Shown here: piece after piece, positions 1 to 7,132 of the stretch
Numbering within the stretch: the stretch's first letter is position 1
Layout: every line of letters begins with the position of its first letter
NCBI GenBank assembly: GCA_016293225.1
Contig: JAEDEQ010000039.1
Location: 1-18,409 of the forward strand
Length of the DNA: 18,409 bases
Reading direction: 5' to 3'
Source: Clostridiaceae bacterium
GTDB taxonomy: Bacteria > Bacillota > Clostridia > Oscillospirales > Acutalibacteraceae
Notes under the pieces: model-generated
What the model was told of the DNA's origin: nothing
Database searches by the model: none
The model's input: the letters and a program-made list of their open reading frames with translations, nothing else
Position numbers and translations under genes: made by a program

Positions 1-1
1 A

Positions 2-409
2 GAGCTGATTTCGGCCGGATATAATAAGAATGAGCGCACCTTTTTCTGCGCTCTCGGCCTGTGTCATTATCTTGAAAAAAAGGAGTTTTCCCTGCTTTTG
101 AAAAAGCTCTCCCTGCTTATGCCGGCGCACAGCGAGGTTGTTTTTGACTATCCGCTTGAAACCGCAGACGGCGAAAATACCGTTACGCAAAAGCTTGCTT
201 TCGGAGCAGGCGAAAAGATGAAAGCGCGTTATTCGTACCGTGAGCTTGAAAAGCTTGCGGAAAACAGCGGCTTTCTTATCTATGAGCACCTTTCAAAATC
301 TGAGATTGACGAGAATTTTTTTGCGCCGCATAATGCATTCACAAGCGGTACGGGCGTAATGACGGCTCCGCAGGATTTTGCGCTTTGCCGTGCGGTGCTT
401 TCCCGTTAA
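2..409 (+). CDS. Leucine carboxyl methyltransferase-family SAM-dependent methyltransferase, 3' part (partial)
   Basis: The reading frame is open from the window edge to the TAA at 407-409, giving about 135 C-terminal residues, so the 5' end lies outside. The visible part has the look of the C-terminal half of the LCM (Ppm2-like) class I methyltransferase family. A segment with CALGLCHYLEKKEFSLLL matches the usual 'G-V-x-x-Y-L-x-x-E-x-F' stretch after the SAM-binding core. It is followed by a helix-strand unit ending SEVVFDYPLE, and then by a 'Y-x-x-x-E-L-E-K-L-A-E-N-S-G-F-L-I-Y-E-H-L' helix-strand pair. Bacterial members methylate small molecules or carboxyl groups, but their substrates are mostly unknown, so no specific function is claimed. 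A TTG at 98 could be read as a start, but the homologous-looking sequence continues upstream of it. It ends 77 bases before ddh and may be cotranscribed with it. Confidence 0.72.
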   Translation, partial: ELISAGYNKNERTFFCALGLCHYLEKKEFSLLLKKLSLLMPAHSEVVFDYPLETADGENTVTQKLAFGAGEKMKARYSYRELEKLAENSGFLIYEHLSKSEIDENFFAPHNAFTSGTGVMTAPQDFALCRAVLSR

Positions 410-486
410 AACGGCAGAAAACAAACGCCTTTAAACATACCCCGGACGCTTTTTGAATATCATATATCCATGGAGGTGTATGATTT

Positions 487-1452
487 ATGAAAATTGCGGT
501 TGCGGGTTACGGAAACCTCGGAAAGGCGGCGGCGCAGGCGGTGCTCAATTCTGAAGCAGACGAGCTTGTCGGCGTGTTCAGCCGCCGCAGCGCCGAAACG
601 CTTGGCGCCGGGGAAAACATCCGCGTTTTCCCTTTTGAACTGATTCCTCTTTTTGAGGAAGAGATTGACGTTGTGCTCAACTGTACCGGCAGCGCGCACG
701 ACCTGCCGGAAACAACGCCGTTCATTGCGTCGTATTTCAATGTTGTTGATTCGTTTGATACCCACGCAAAAATTCCGGAGCATTTTCAAAACGTGAATAA
801 AGCCGCCGTGATGAGCGGAAAAACGGCGGTGATAAGCGTCGGCTGGGATCCCGGTCTTTTTTCGCTCGCGCGTATATATATGGAAAGCGTAATGCCCTCC
901 TGCAGGACGTACACGTTCTGGGGCAGGGGAGTCAGCCAGGGGCATACCGATGCCGTTCGCAGTATAGACGGCGTTCTGTTTGCAAGGGAGTATACGATAC
1001 CTGCCGAAGAAGCAAAGGAAAGCCTGCGCAAAGGAATGCTTTTGAATCTGCCGCAGGAAAAGCTGCACCGCCGTGTGTGCTATGTTGTTGCAAAGGACGG
1101 CGCGGACAGGGAAAAAATCAGGGAAGAGATAATCAATATGCCCGAATATTTCAAGGGCTATGAAACAGAGGTAAATTTCATAAGTCTTGACGATTTTTTG
1201 CTTGAACATAAAAGCATGGCTCATGCCGGAAATGTTATAGCCCTGCGCAAAGGCGCCGCCGGAACGGATAGACTTGAATTTCTGCTTTCAAGCCCGTCCA
1301 ATCCTCAGATCACTGCCGGAATACTTCTTGCATACGGGAAAGCGTGCGTGCGCATGAACAGGAAAAACGAGTGCGGCTGCAAAACCGTTTTTGACGTCCG
1401 CCCGGCCGATCTTTTTTGCGGTGCAAAAGGAAAGGAAACAGAGCTTTTGTGA
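487..1452 (+). CDS. ddh: meso-diaminopimelate D-dehydrogenase
   Basis: Ddh (EC 1.4.1.16) is a cytoplasmic enzyme that reductively aminates tetrahydrodipicolinate to meso-diaminopimelate with NADPH. This is a one-step route to the peptidoglycan cross-linking residue and lysine precursor. The 321-residue length fits the family (about 320-330). Visible hallmarks are the N-terminal Rossmann motif GYGNLG (residues 7-12), SVGWDPGLFSLAR, the very characteristic GRGVSQGHTDAVRSIDGV stretch, HKSMAHAGNVI, and a C-terminal CGCKTVFDVRP segment. The ATG at 487 is supported by GGAGG at 472-476, ten bases upstream. Gene order (methyltransferase fragment, ddh, liv operon) gives no further functional clue. The last codons (acagagcttttg, then TGA) recur about 96 bases downstream, see findings. 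Identification is strong. Whether the species also has other diaminopimelate branches cannot be seen here. Confidence 0.93.
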   Translation: MKIAVAGYGNLGKAAAQAVLNSEADELVGVFSRRSAETLGAGENIRVFPFELIPLFEEEIDVVLNCTGSAHDLPETTPFIASYFNVVDSFDTHAKIPEHFQNVNKAAVMSGKTAVISVGWDPGLFSLARIYMESVMPSCRTYTFWGRGVSQGHTDAVRSIDGVLFAREYTIPAEEAKESLRKGMLLNLPQEKLHRRVCYVVAKDGADREKIREEIINMPEYFKGYETEVNFISLDDFLLEHKSMAHAGNVIALRKGAAGTDRLEFLLSSPSNPQITAGILLAYGKACVRMNRKNECGCKTVFDVRPADLFCGAKGKETELL

Positions 1453-1555
1453 CAAGGAAAAGGTGAGCGGATATTCACTGTGCTTTGCGGCGCGCGGTGA
1501 ATATCCGTTCACTGCAAAGAACCGATTAAAAATACAGAGCTTTTGAATAAGGAAA
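1438..1555. repeat. Short direct repeat of the ddh 3' end flanking the dyads
   Basis: The 12 bases acagagcttttg occur at 1438-1449 (last four ddh codons) and again at 1534-1545. Both copies are followed by a near-identical aaggaaa tract (tgacaaggaaa at 1450-1460, aataaggaaa at 1546-1555). The two copies are 96 bases apart and bracket the GTGA/TCAC dyads. Confidence 0.5.
1463..1512. repeat. Paired GTGA-N8-TCAC dyads forming a 16-bp inverted repeat
   Basis: The 16-base arms at 1463-1478 (gtgagcggatattcac) and 1497-1512 (gtgaatatccgttcac) are reverse complements except at one position, with an 18-base spacer. Each arm is also an internal dyad: GTGA-N8-TCAC, and GTGAA-N6-TTCAC in the right arm. 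It lies 11 bases after the ddh stop. There is no T-tract on the + strand, so it is not a standard intrinsic terminator. It could be an mRNA-stabilising hairpin or a pair of protein-binding sites. Confidence 0.55.
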
Positions 1556-1660
1556 CGCTTTGCTTTGTTGAAAATTGTCATATTAATATATAAAAAAATA
1601 AAAATAATTGTAAAAAATTTATAAAATCTTCCCGTTTTTTGAAAAATACAAAGTATATTA

Positions 1661-1689
1661 TTGAAAATATGCGTGGTTTAGTATATAAT
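1661..1689 (+). promoter_or_regulatory. Sigma-A promoter of the liv operon
   Basis: TTGAAA at 1661-1666 and TATAAT at 1684-1689 are separated by exactly 17 bases, in an AT-rich region upstream of livK. Transcription would begin near 1696, giving a leader of about 78 bases. The -10 element sits in the loop of a DNA dyad: atgcgtggtttag at 1669-1681 against ctaaatctacgcat at 1698-1711, with one bulged base. This could be an operator. A leader hairpin follows (acgcaa 1712-1717, ttgcgt 1724-1729). Confidence 0.7.
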
Positions 1690-1773
1690 TTAAAAGTCTA
1701 AATCTACGCATACGCAATGCGCTTTGCGTTGACTTTCGGCACAGCCAACAGAAAAAAGATTGGAGGAAAAATC

Positions 1774-2991
1774 ATGAAAAAACTGTTAGCTATTTTACTT
1801 TCAGCTCTCCTCGTTTTCTCGCTCGTTGCGTGCAACGGCGGCTCGGGCGAATCGACCACGGCTCCGTCCGATTCGGGCGAAAGCCAGAGCTCCGATTCCA
1901 CCGGCAACGATGTTGTCAAGATCGGCGTTTTTGAGCCTCAGTCCGGCGCAAACGGCGCAGGCGGCAAGCAGGAGATCCTCGGTATGCAGTATGCAAACCA
2001 TGTTCAGCCCACCGTTGAAATCGGCGGCAAGACCTATGACGTCAAGCTTGAGATCGTTGATAACGAATCTTCAACCGATAAGGCTCCCACGGCGGCTCAG
2101 ACTCTTGTTTCCGCAGGCGTTTCCGTTGTTCTCGGCTCCTACGGCTCAAGCGTTGCCATTGCCGGCTCGCCCGTTTTCAAAAACGGCGGCATCCCCGCAA
2201 TCGGCGTAACCTGCACCAATCCGCAGGTAACCGAGGGTAACGACCATTACTTCCGCATCTGCTTCCTTGATCCGTTCCAGGGCACCGTTCTTGCGAACTA
2301 TGCATTCAAGGAACTCGGCGCAAAGAAGGCCTATATCCTTGCAGAGCTCGGCAACGACTATGACCAGGGTCTTGCAAACTACTTCACCAAGGCTTTTGAA
2401 AAGCTCGGCGGCTCCGTTGTCCGCGGCGATTTCACCAAGGGTACCTCAGACTTCACCTCTTATCTTGCAAACGCAAAGAACGATAAGTGCGAAGTAATCT
2501 TCTCACCGACCTCAATCCAGTATGCACAGCTCATCGTTGAGCAGTCCACCTCGCAGGGCACCGGACTTCCTCTCCTTGCAAGCGACACCTGGGATTCAAA
2601 CGTTATCCTCAACGCTGCAAAGGGTACCGACGCAAAGATCTATGTTACCACCTTCTATCAGGAGGGCGGCAACAAGGAATTTGATGAAGGCATCAAAAAG
2701 TGGATCAATGAGGACAGCACCGCAAAGACCAACAACGGCGGCGACGACACTGTTGCAGCAGTTACCGCAATGGGCTATGACGCATACTTTGTTGCTCTTG
2801 AGGCTCTCAAGAAAGCAGGCTCCACCGCTCCGGCAGACGTTCTGAAGGTTCTTCCCTCGGTAACCTTTGACGGCGTATCCGGCAAGATTGAATTCAATGA
2901 GACCGGCGACGCAAAGAGAGATACCGCTTTCGTTAAGAACGCAAACACCGAAACCGGCGCTTGGGACTTTGTTGCAAAGCAGGGTGTTTGA
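1774..2991 (+). CDS. livK: Branched-chain amino acid ABC transporter substrate-binding lipoprotein
   Basis: This is the extracellular receptor of the transporter encoded by the next four genes. The protein starts at ATG 1774, supported by GGAGG at 1762-1766; the frame is open further upstream, but those 19 codons lack signal-peptide character. The start gives a textbook lipoprotein signal with K2K3, a hydrophobic stretch to residue 19, and lipobox LVAC with Cys20 as the lipidation site. A Ser/Gly/Thr-rich linker follows (about residues 21-47). The rest is a type I periplasmic-binding (Leu/Ile/Val-binding) domain, including IGVFEPQSG, a VVLGSYGSS lobe and AIGVTCTNP. Total length is 405 residues, normal for a clostridial member. 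Codon choice looks more biased than in neighbouring genes, as expected for a highly expressed binding protein (inference by eye). Ligand is likely branched-chain amino acids, but LivK relatives also bind other amino acids or small amides. Confidence 0.92.
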   Translation: MKKLLAILLSALLVFSLVACNGGSGESTTAPSDSGESQSSDSTGNDVVKIGVFEPQSGANGAGGKQEILGMQYANHVQPTVEIGGKTYDVKLEIVDNESSTDKAPTAAQTLVSAGVSVVLGSYGSSVAIAGSPVFKNGGIPAIGVTCTNPQVTEGNDHYFRICFLDPFQGTVLANYAFKELGAKKAYILAELGNDYDQGLANYFTKAFEKLGGSVVRGDFTKGTSDFTSYLANAKNDKCEVIFSPTSIQYAQLIVEQSTSQGTGLPLLASDTWDSNVILNAAKGTDAKIYVTTFYQEGGNKEFDEGIKKWINEDSTAKTNNGGDDTVAAVTAMGYDAYFVALEALKKAGSTAPADVLKVLPSVTFDGVSGKIEFNETGDAKRDTAFVKNANTETGAWDFVAKQGV

Positions 2992-3038
2992 TTTAAGCAA
3001 GTTTAAAATTTAAGAGTACTTATAATTTTTGCTTGTAT

Positions 3039-3072
3039 CGGTTTGCCGAGGGAGACCTCGGCAAGCCGTTTT
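3039..3072 (+). terminator. Attenuator-like hairpin between livK and livH
   Basis: A 13-bp stem (3039-3051 with 3056-3068, one G-U pair) closed by a GAGA tetraloop is followed by TTTT at 3069-3072. It lies 48 bases after the livK stop. The T-run is short, so partial read-through is expected. This is the usual way to make more binding protein than permease and ATPase in such operons. It may instead act as a 3' stabiliser of livK mRNA. Confidence 0.75.
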
Positions 3073-3115
3073 GTGGGTTTAAAAGGACATTAAATAATTG
3101 GCGAGTGCTCATTTT

Positions 3116-3133
3116 CTTCGAATATATTCGAAG
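3116..3133. repeat. Perfect 18-bp palindrome cttcgaatatattcgaag
   Basis: The 18 bases at 3116-3133 are exactly self-complementary with no spacer, so they can be a dimer binding site in DNA. In RNA they can form only a short hairpin. It lies in the livK-livH intergenic region, downstream of the attenuator hairpin and 133 bases before livH. I see no convincing -35/-10 pair next to it. The remainder of the 275-base gap holds no supported gene. Confidence 0.6.
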
Positions 3134-3266
3134 GGGGCCGAATGGGCGTTTGTTCGACTCTCTTCGGTTGTATTTGAAAAAGAAGAGCTTTCCTGAAATT
3201 TTAATTTGCTGCCTTGCGGCTTTCGGCGGAGGCATTAAGCTGAAATACTCAAAACGGAGGAAAAAA

Positions 3267-4160
3267 ATGAATTTTGCTGAATTTTTTCAAAGAAATTTAC
3301 CGTATATTCTGTCCGGCATATCCGTCGGCGGTCAATATGCGCTGATTGCTATCGGATATACGATGGTATACGGCATTCTGCGCCTGATAAACTTTGCCCA
3401 CGGCGACATTTTCATGGTTGCGGGTCTTTTGATGGTGTACATTTCGGCGTCGCTTCCCGTTTATGTTGCAATGCCGATAGTTATTGTTGCAACGGTCGTT
3501 CTCGGCGTACTTGTTGAAAGGCTTGCGTATAAGCCTTTGCGCTCCGCTCCGCGAATGTCCGTCATGATTTCCGCCATCGGAGTTTCATACCTCATTCAGA
3601 ACCTTGCGCTTTATGTCACCGGCGGACTTCCGCAGGTTTATCCGAAAATCCCCTATATTTCGGACACCGTCAAAATTTTCGGCGCTGTCACAAAGCGCGT
3701 CACCGTCATCACGCCGATACTCACGATTGTGCTCATAATCGTGCTTGTGCTTCTCATCAAGTATACCAAGGTCGGAATTGCAATGCGCGCCGTTTCAAAG
3801 GATTTTGAAACCAGCCAGCTCATGGGCGTAAAGATTAACAAGGTTATTTCAATGACCTTCGTTATCGGTTCGTTCCTTGCGGCCATCGGTTCGCTGCTGT
3901 ATTTCACAAACTACACCTCGGTCATGCCGACCTCGGGCGCAATGCCGGGACTCAAGGCGTTTGTTGCGGCCGTTTTCGGCGGAATCGGTTCGATACCCGG
4001 CGCTGTTGTCGGCGCGTTTATCATCGGTATCTGCGAAAACATTATCAAAGGACTCGGCCTTACGACCTTCTCCGATGCGTTCACCTTTGCTCTTCTCATC
4101 GTCATTCTCTGCGTTAAGCCCACGGGAATTTTCGGTGAAAAGAACATTGACAAAGTTTAA
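3267..4160 (+). CDS. livH: Branched-chain amino acid ABC transporter permease LivH
   Basis: First integral-membrane subunit of the importer. It is 297 residues from ATG 3267, supported by GGAGG at 3256-3260; the frame is open upstream through 3033, but that part is not LivH-like. The N-terminal segment SGISVGGQYALIAIGYTMVYGILRLINFAHGD is the family signature of LivH. Roughly eight hydrophobic segments follow. An EAA-type cytoplasmic loop (GIAMRAVSKDFETSQLMGVKI) contacts the ATPases. C-terminally, GLKAFVAAVFGGIGSIPGAVVGAF is also typical. LivM starts 15 bases after its stop, so translation is likely coupled. Identification is very safe at family level; substrate is inferred from the operon. 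Confidence 0.94.
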   Translation: MNFAEFFQRNLPYILSGISVGGQYALIAIGYTMVYGILRLINFAHGDIFMVAGLLMVYISASLPVYVAMPIVIVATVVLGVLVERLAYKPLRSAPRMSVMISAIGVSYLIQNLALYVTGGLPQVYPKIPYISDTVKIFGAVTKRVTVITPILTIVLIIVLVLLIKYTKVGIAMRAVSKDFETSQLMGVKINKVISMTFVIGSFLAAIGSLLYFTNYTSVMPTSGAMPGLKAFVAAVFGGIGSIPGAVVGAFIIGICENIIKGLGLTTFSDAFTFALLIVILCVKPTGIFGEKNIDKV

Positions 4161-4175
4161 AGGAGGGGACTGCAA

Positions 4176-5315
4176 ATGCTGAATAACAAGAAAAAGAAAG
4201 TTGACCTTGTTTCCATGCTGGTCATTGTTGCAATTCTTTTTGCCGTCAATATCCTTGCGGAAATGTTTGTTCCGCGCACCTCGCTGTTCTTCTCCGTTGT
4301 TAAAAAGAGCTGCGTTTACGCTCTTGTTGCCGTTTCAATGAACCTGCTCAACGGCTTCACGGGTCTTTTTTCGCTCGGACAGGCGGGCTTCATGCTCATC
4401 GGCGCTTATGCCTACGCCATTCTCACCATTCCTGCCGAAATGAGAGACAGCGTTTATCAGTACTTTGACGGCGGACTTGTCAAGGAGCCCATCTTTTGGC
4501 CGCTTGCGCTCATAGTCGCAGGCCTTGTTGCCGGCGTTTTCGCGTTTTTGATAGGTCTTCCCGTTCTGCGCCTCAAGAGCGACTATCTTGCCATTGCAAC
4601 GCTCGGCTTTGCGGAAATTATCCGCGCCTTTGTTCAGTGGGATAAGTTCGGTCCGCTCACCAACGGTTCAAATCTTCTCAGGGGCTACCCGACCTTTGAC
4701 TCGCTTGCAAGCGAATGGTTCGGCTCGCCAAAGTTTTCAAGCACAATCGCCCTTGCAATAACTGCCGTTTGTATTCTTCTTATTGTCCTTTTCATCAATT
4801 CGACCTACGGACGCGCCCTAAAGGCTATCCGCGACGATGAAATTGCCGCGGAGGCAATGGGTATTAACCTTGCCCGTCATAAGCAGATTTCGTTCATCAT
4901 AAGCTCGTTCTTTGCCGGAGTGGGAGGCGCGCTGCTTGCAATGCACCAGAGCACCATTCAGGCAACAGCCTTTGAGTCCGCAATGACCTATGAGATACTT
5001 CTCATTGTTGTTGTCGGCGGTATCGGCTCAATCAGCGGAAGCTGCATTTCCTCGTTCCTTTATATCGCGGCGAGCGAATGGTGGCTGCGCGGCCTTGACA
5101 GCGGCTCGTTCCTCGGAATCCAGTCAACGCTGTTCCGCGGCGGCTTCAGGAAGGTTGTTTTCTCGGTCATTATCATGATAATCGTTCTTTTCTTCCGCCA
5201 GGGTATTATGGGCGACAAGGAGCTTTCGTTTACAAGAATAGCCGAAAAATTCAAACGTAGAAGCAAAAAGGAGCCTTCAACGAAAGAAGCGGAAAAGGAG
5301 GTTGCGGCAAAATGA
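4176..5315 (+). CDS. livM: Branched-chain amino acid ABC transporter permease LivM
   Basis: Second membrane subunit, 379 residues, with about nine or ten hydrophobic segments. Family hallmarks are LLNGFTGLFSLGQAGFMLIGAYAYA near the N-terminus, LPVLRLKSDYLAIATLGFAEIIRA in the middle, and the coupling loop YGRALKAIRDDEIAAEAMGINLARHK followed by FAGVGGALLA. The ATG at 4176 has GGAGG at 4162-4166. The tail after the last membrane segment is strongly charged and Lys/Glu-rich (KFKRRSKKEPSTKEAEKEVAAK), so it is probably cytoplasmic; this makes the protein longer than minimal LivM. Its stop overlaps the livG start (ATGA, 5312-5315), a sign of translational coupling. Confidence 0.94.
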   Translation: MLNNKKKKVDLVSMLVIVAILFAVNILAEMFVPRTSLFFSVVKKSCVYALVAVSMNLLNGFTGLFSLGQAGFMLIGAYAYAILTIPAEMRDSVYQYFDGGLVKEPIFWPLALIVAGLVAGVFAFLIGLPVLRLKSDYLAIATLGFAEIIRAFVQWDKFGPLTNGSNLLRGYPTFDSLASEWFGSPKFSSTIALAITAVCILLIVLFINSTYGRALKAIRDDEIAAEAMGINLARHKQISFIISSFFAGVGGALLAMHQSTIQATAFESAMTYEILLIVVVGGIGSISGSCISSFLYIAASEWWLRGLDSGSFLGIQSTLFRGGFRKVVFSVIIMIIVLFFRQGIMGDKELSFTRIAEKFKRRSKKEPSTKEAEKEVAAK

Positions 5316-6184
5316 GCAGTGAAAAGAAAAATGTCCTTCGCCTGAGCGATATCACAATGCAGTTCGGCGGAGTTGTTGCCGTCAATGATCTTTCGCTTGA
5401 GATCAATGAGGGCGAGATAGTCTCAATCATCGGGCCGAACGGCGCAGGAAAAACAACGGCGTTCAATGTTATCACCGGAGTTTATGAGCCGACAAACGGC
5501 GAAGTTGACTTTTTGGGCAAGCCGATTGCGCGTAATCATCCGCACGGTAAGATGAAAAAGCTTTATGCCGGCGGAAACAGGGAAAAGTATATTTCTAAGC
5601 CGAAGCACGGCAAAAAGGTTGTCTCGCTCAAGCCGGACGCCATTGCCAAAAAGGGTATTGCAAGAACGTTCCAGAATATCCGTCTGTTCAAGTCAATGAC
5701 GGTGTTTGAAAACGTGCTCATTGCAAAGCATATGAGAAGAAAAAGCAACCTTTTCACCGCAACGTTCAAGCTCAACGCAAAGGAAGAAAAAAAGATGAGG
5801 GAGGAGTGCTTTGAGCTCCTCAAAATCCTCGGCCTTGACGACGTTATGGATGAAAAGGCCACCTCGCTTCCTTACGGAAAGCAGCGCCACCTTGAAATTG
5901 CGCGCGCGCTTGCAACAAATCCGAAGCTGCTGCTTCTGGATGAGCCTGCAGCCGGAATGAATCCTCAGGAAACTGATGAGCTTACTGCTTTCATCAAAAA
6001 AATCCGCGACGATTTCAAGCTCACCGTCTTCGTTATCGAGCACCACATGAACCTTGTTATGGACATTTCCGACCGTATTTATGTTATCGACTTCGGAAAG
6101 CTCATTGCAAAGGGAACTCCGGCGGAGGTTCAGAAAAATCAGCGCGTTATCGACGCGTATCTGGGGGTGACGGATGATGAGTGA
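5312..6184 (+). CDS. livG: Branched-chain amino acid ABC transporter ATP-binding protein LivG, with a basic insertion
   Basis: One of the two ATPases that drive the importer, cytoplasmic and peripheral. Walker A is GPNGAGKTT (41-49), the Q-loop is in RTFQNIRLF (Q121), the signature is LPYGKQRHLEIARAL (186-200, the LivG version of LSGGQ), Walker B is LLLLDEP (206-212), and the switch His is in VIEHHM (H244). All catalytic positions look intact. The protein is 290 residues, while typical LivG is about 255. The extra length is largely a Lys/His/Gly-rich insertion at about residues 72-104, between Walker A and the Q-loop (ARNHPHGKMKKLY and onwards). It overlaps livM by four bases and livF by eleven. 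Confidence 0.94.
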   Translation: MSSEKKNVLRLSDITMQFGGVVAVNDLSLEINEGEIVSIIGPNGAGKTTAFNVITGVYEPTNGEVDFLGKPIARNHPHGKMKKLYAGGNREKYISKPKHGKKVVSLKPDAIAKKGIARTFQNIRLFKSMTVFENVLIAKHMRRKSNLFTATFKLNAKEEKKMREECFELLKILGLDDVMDEKATSLPYGKQRHLEIARALATNPKLLLLDEPAAGMNPQETDELTAFIKKIRDDFKLTVFVIEHHMNLVMDISDRIYVIDFGKLIAKGTPAEVQKNQRVIDAYLGVTDDE

Positions 6185-6905
6185 GAATATACTTCAAATT
6201 AAGGACTTTGTTGTTTCCTACGGCGGAATCGAAGCTGTCAAGGGAATCTCCTTTGATGTGCCGAAGGGCGATATCGTAACGCTCATCGGTGCAAACGGCG
6301 CGGGAAAAAGCACAACGCTCAAAACCATTGCAGGCATTGTTAAGCCCAAAAGCGCGTCCATCCTTTTTGAAGGCGAGGAAATTTCGGGCAAAACGCCGGA
6401 CTACATCGTTTCAAAGGGCATTACCCTTGTTCCCGAGGGAAGACGCGTTTTTCCGAACCTCACCGTTTCGGAAAACCTTAAAATCGGCGCATATCTGAGG
6501 AGGGACAAACAAGCCGTTCAAAAGGACGCAGAGCACGTTTATGAGTTGTTTCCGCGCCTCAAGGAACGCTCATGGCAGCTTGCCGGAACGCTTTCCGGCG
6601 GTGAACAGCAGATGCTTGCGGTCGGCCGTGCGCTGATGAGCTCACCGAAGCTTATCATGATGGACGAACCGTCGCTCGGTCTTGCTCCGCTTGTTGTTCA
6701 GGACATTTTTTCAATCATCCGTCAGATCAACAGCGAGGGCATCACGGTTCTCCTCATTGAGCAGAACGCGAACATGGCGCTCAAAATTGCCGATAAGGCC
6801 TATGTTATGGAGACCGGACGCATCACCATGGAGGGTACGGGAGCCGAGCTTCTTGCCGATGAAACCATTAAGGAAGCTTATCTCGGAAAGACCAAGGGTG
6901 AGTAA
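6174..6905 (+). CDS. livF: Branched-chain amino acid ABC transporter ATP-binding protein LivF
   Basis: Second ATPase of the importer, 243 residues, normal length. Walker A is GANGAGKST (39-47), the signature is LSGGEQQ (140-146), and Walker B is KLIMMDEP (159-166). The switch position reads LLIEQNANMA; Gln instead of His here is typical of LivF and not a defect. The start overlaps the 3' end of livG, with two adjacent ATGs at 6174 and 6177, preceded by GGGGG at 6164-6168; either could be used. It is the last gene of the operon and is followed by a terminator at 6967-7022. Confidence 0.94.
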   Translation: MMSENILQIKDFVVSYGGIEAVKGISFDVPKGDIVTLIGANGAGKSTTLKTIAGIVKPKSASILFEGEEISGKTPDYIVSKGITLVPEGRRVFPNLTVSENLKIGAYLRRDKQAVQKDAEHVYELFPRLKERSWQLAGTLSGGEQQMLAVGRALMSSPKLIMMDEPSLGLAPLVVQDIFSIIRQINSEGITVLLIEQNANMALKIADKAYVMETGRITMEGTGAELLADETIKEAYLGKTKGE

Positions 6906-6966
6906 TCGCTCAATCATTCAAGCACAGAAGTTTATTTTGCCTTGATATAATCAAAAGCAAATTATT

Positions 6967-7022
6967 AAGCTATAATTTACAAGAGTATTTTTGCTCCTTG
7001 CGAATTGTAGCTTTTATTTTTT
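6967..7022 (+). terminator. Terminator of the liv operon
   Basis: An 11-bp stem (aagctataatt 6967-6977 with aattgtagctt 7003-7013, one G-U pair) encloses a second short stem (caag/cttg), followed by a T-rich tract (ttatttttt) at 7014-7022. A further T9 run follows at 7030-7038. A smaller hairpin, tttgc 6936-6940 with gcaaa 6957-6961 plus an inner ttgat/atcaa, precedes it. The rest of the 227-base gap holds the next promoter. Confidence 0.75.
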
Positions 7023-7071
7023 GCTTAATTTTTTTTTATTGGCTCAGACAAGCAGAAGCGTTGTTTTTGCC

Positions 7072-7100
7072 TTGACAAACCCGGAATAAAATAGTAGTAT
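7072..7100 (+). promoter_or_regulatory. Sigma-A promoter of the phosphoesterase-fold/GH2/GPH unit
   Basis: TTGACA at 7072-7077 and TAGTAT at 7095-7100 with a 17-base spacer. Transcription would start near 7106, leaving a short leader of about 27 bases before the GTG at 7133. No obvious operator dyad overlaps the core. Confidence 0.68.
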
Positions 7101-7132
7101 TTTATTAACAAAATATTTACGGAGGAGATACT

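Noticed and set aside
460..1224. A 254-codon open frame on the minus strand opposite ddh
   Set aside because: It is antisense to a clearly recognised gene, has a low-complexity, Arg/His/Cys-rich translation with no family resemblance, and lacks a sensible ribosome binding site.
1717..1773. Earlier ATG for livK at 1717
   Set aside because: It would put 19 residues before a textbook lipoprotein signal peptide; GGAGG sits directly before the ATG at 1774.
3033..3266. Upstream in-frame extension of livH with 78 more codons
   Set aside because: The extension runs through the attenuator hairpin and the palindrome, is not LivH-like, and the internal ATG at 3267 has an excellent ribosome binding site.
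6764..6772. Missing switch histidine in LivF (Gln in IEQNA)
   Set aside because: The Gln version is the usual LivF form, so it is not a defect.
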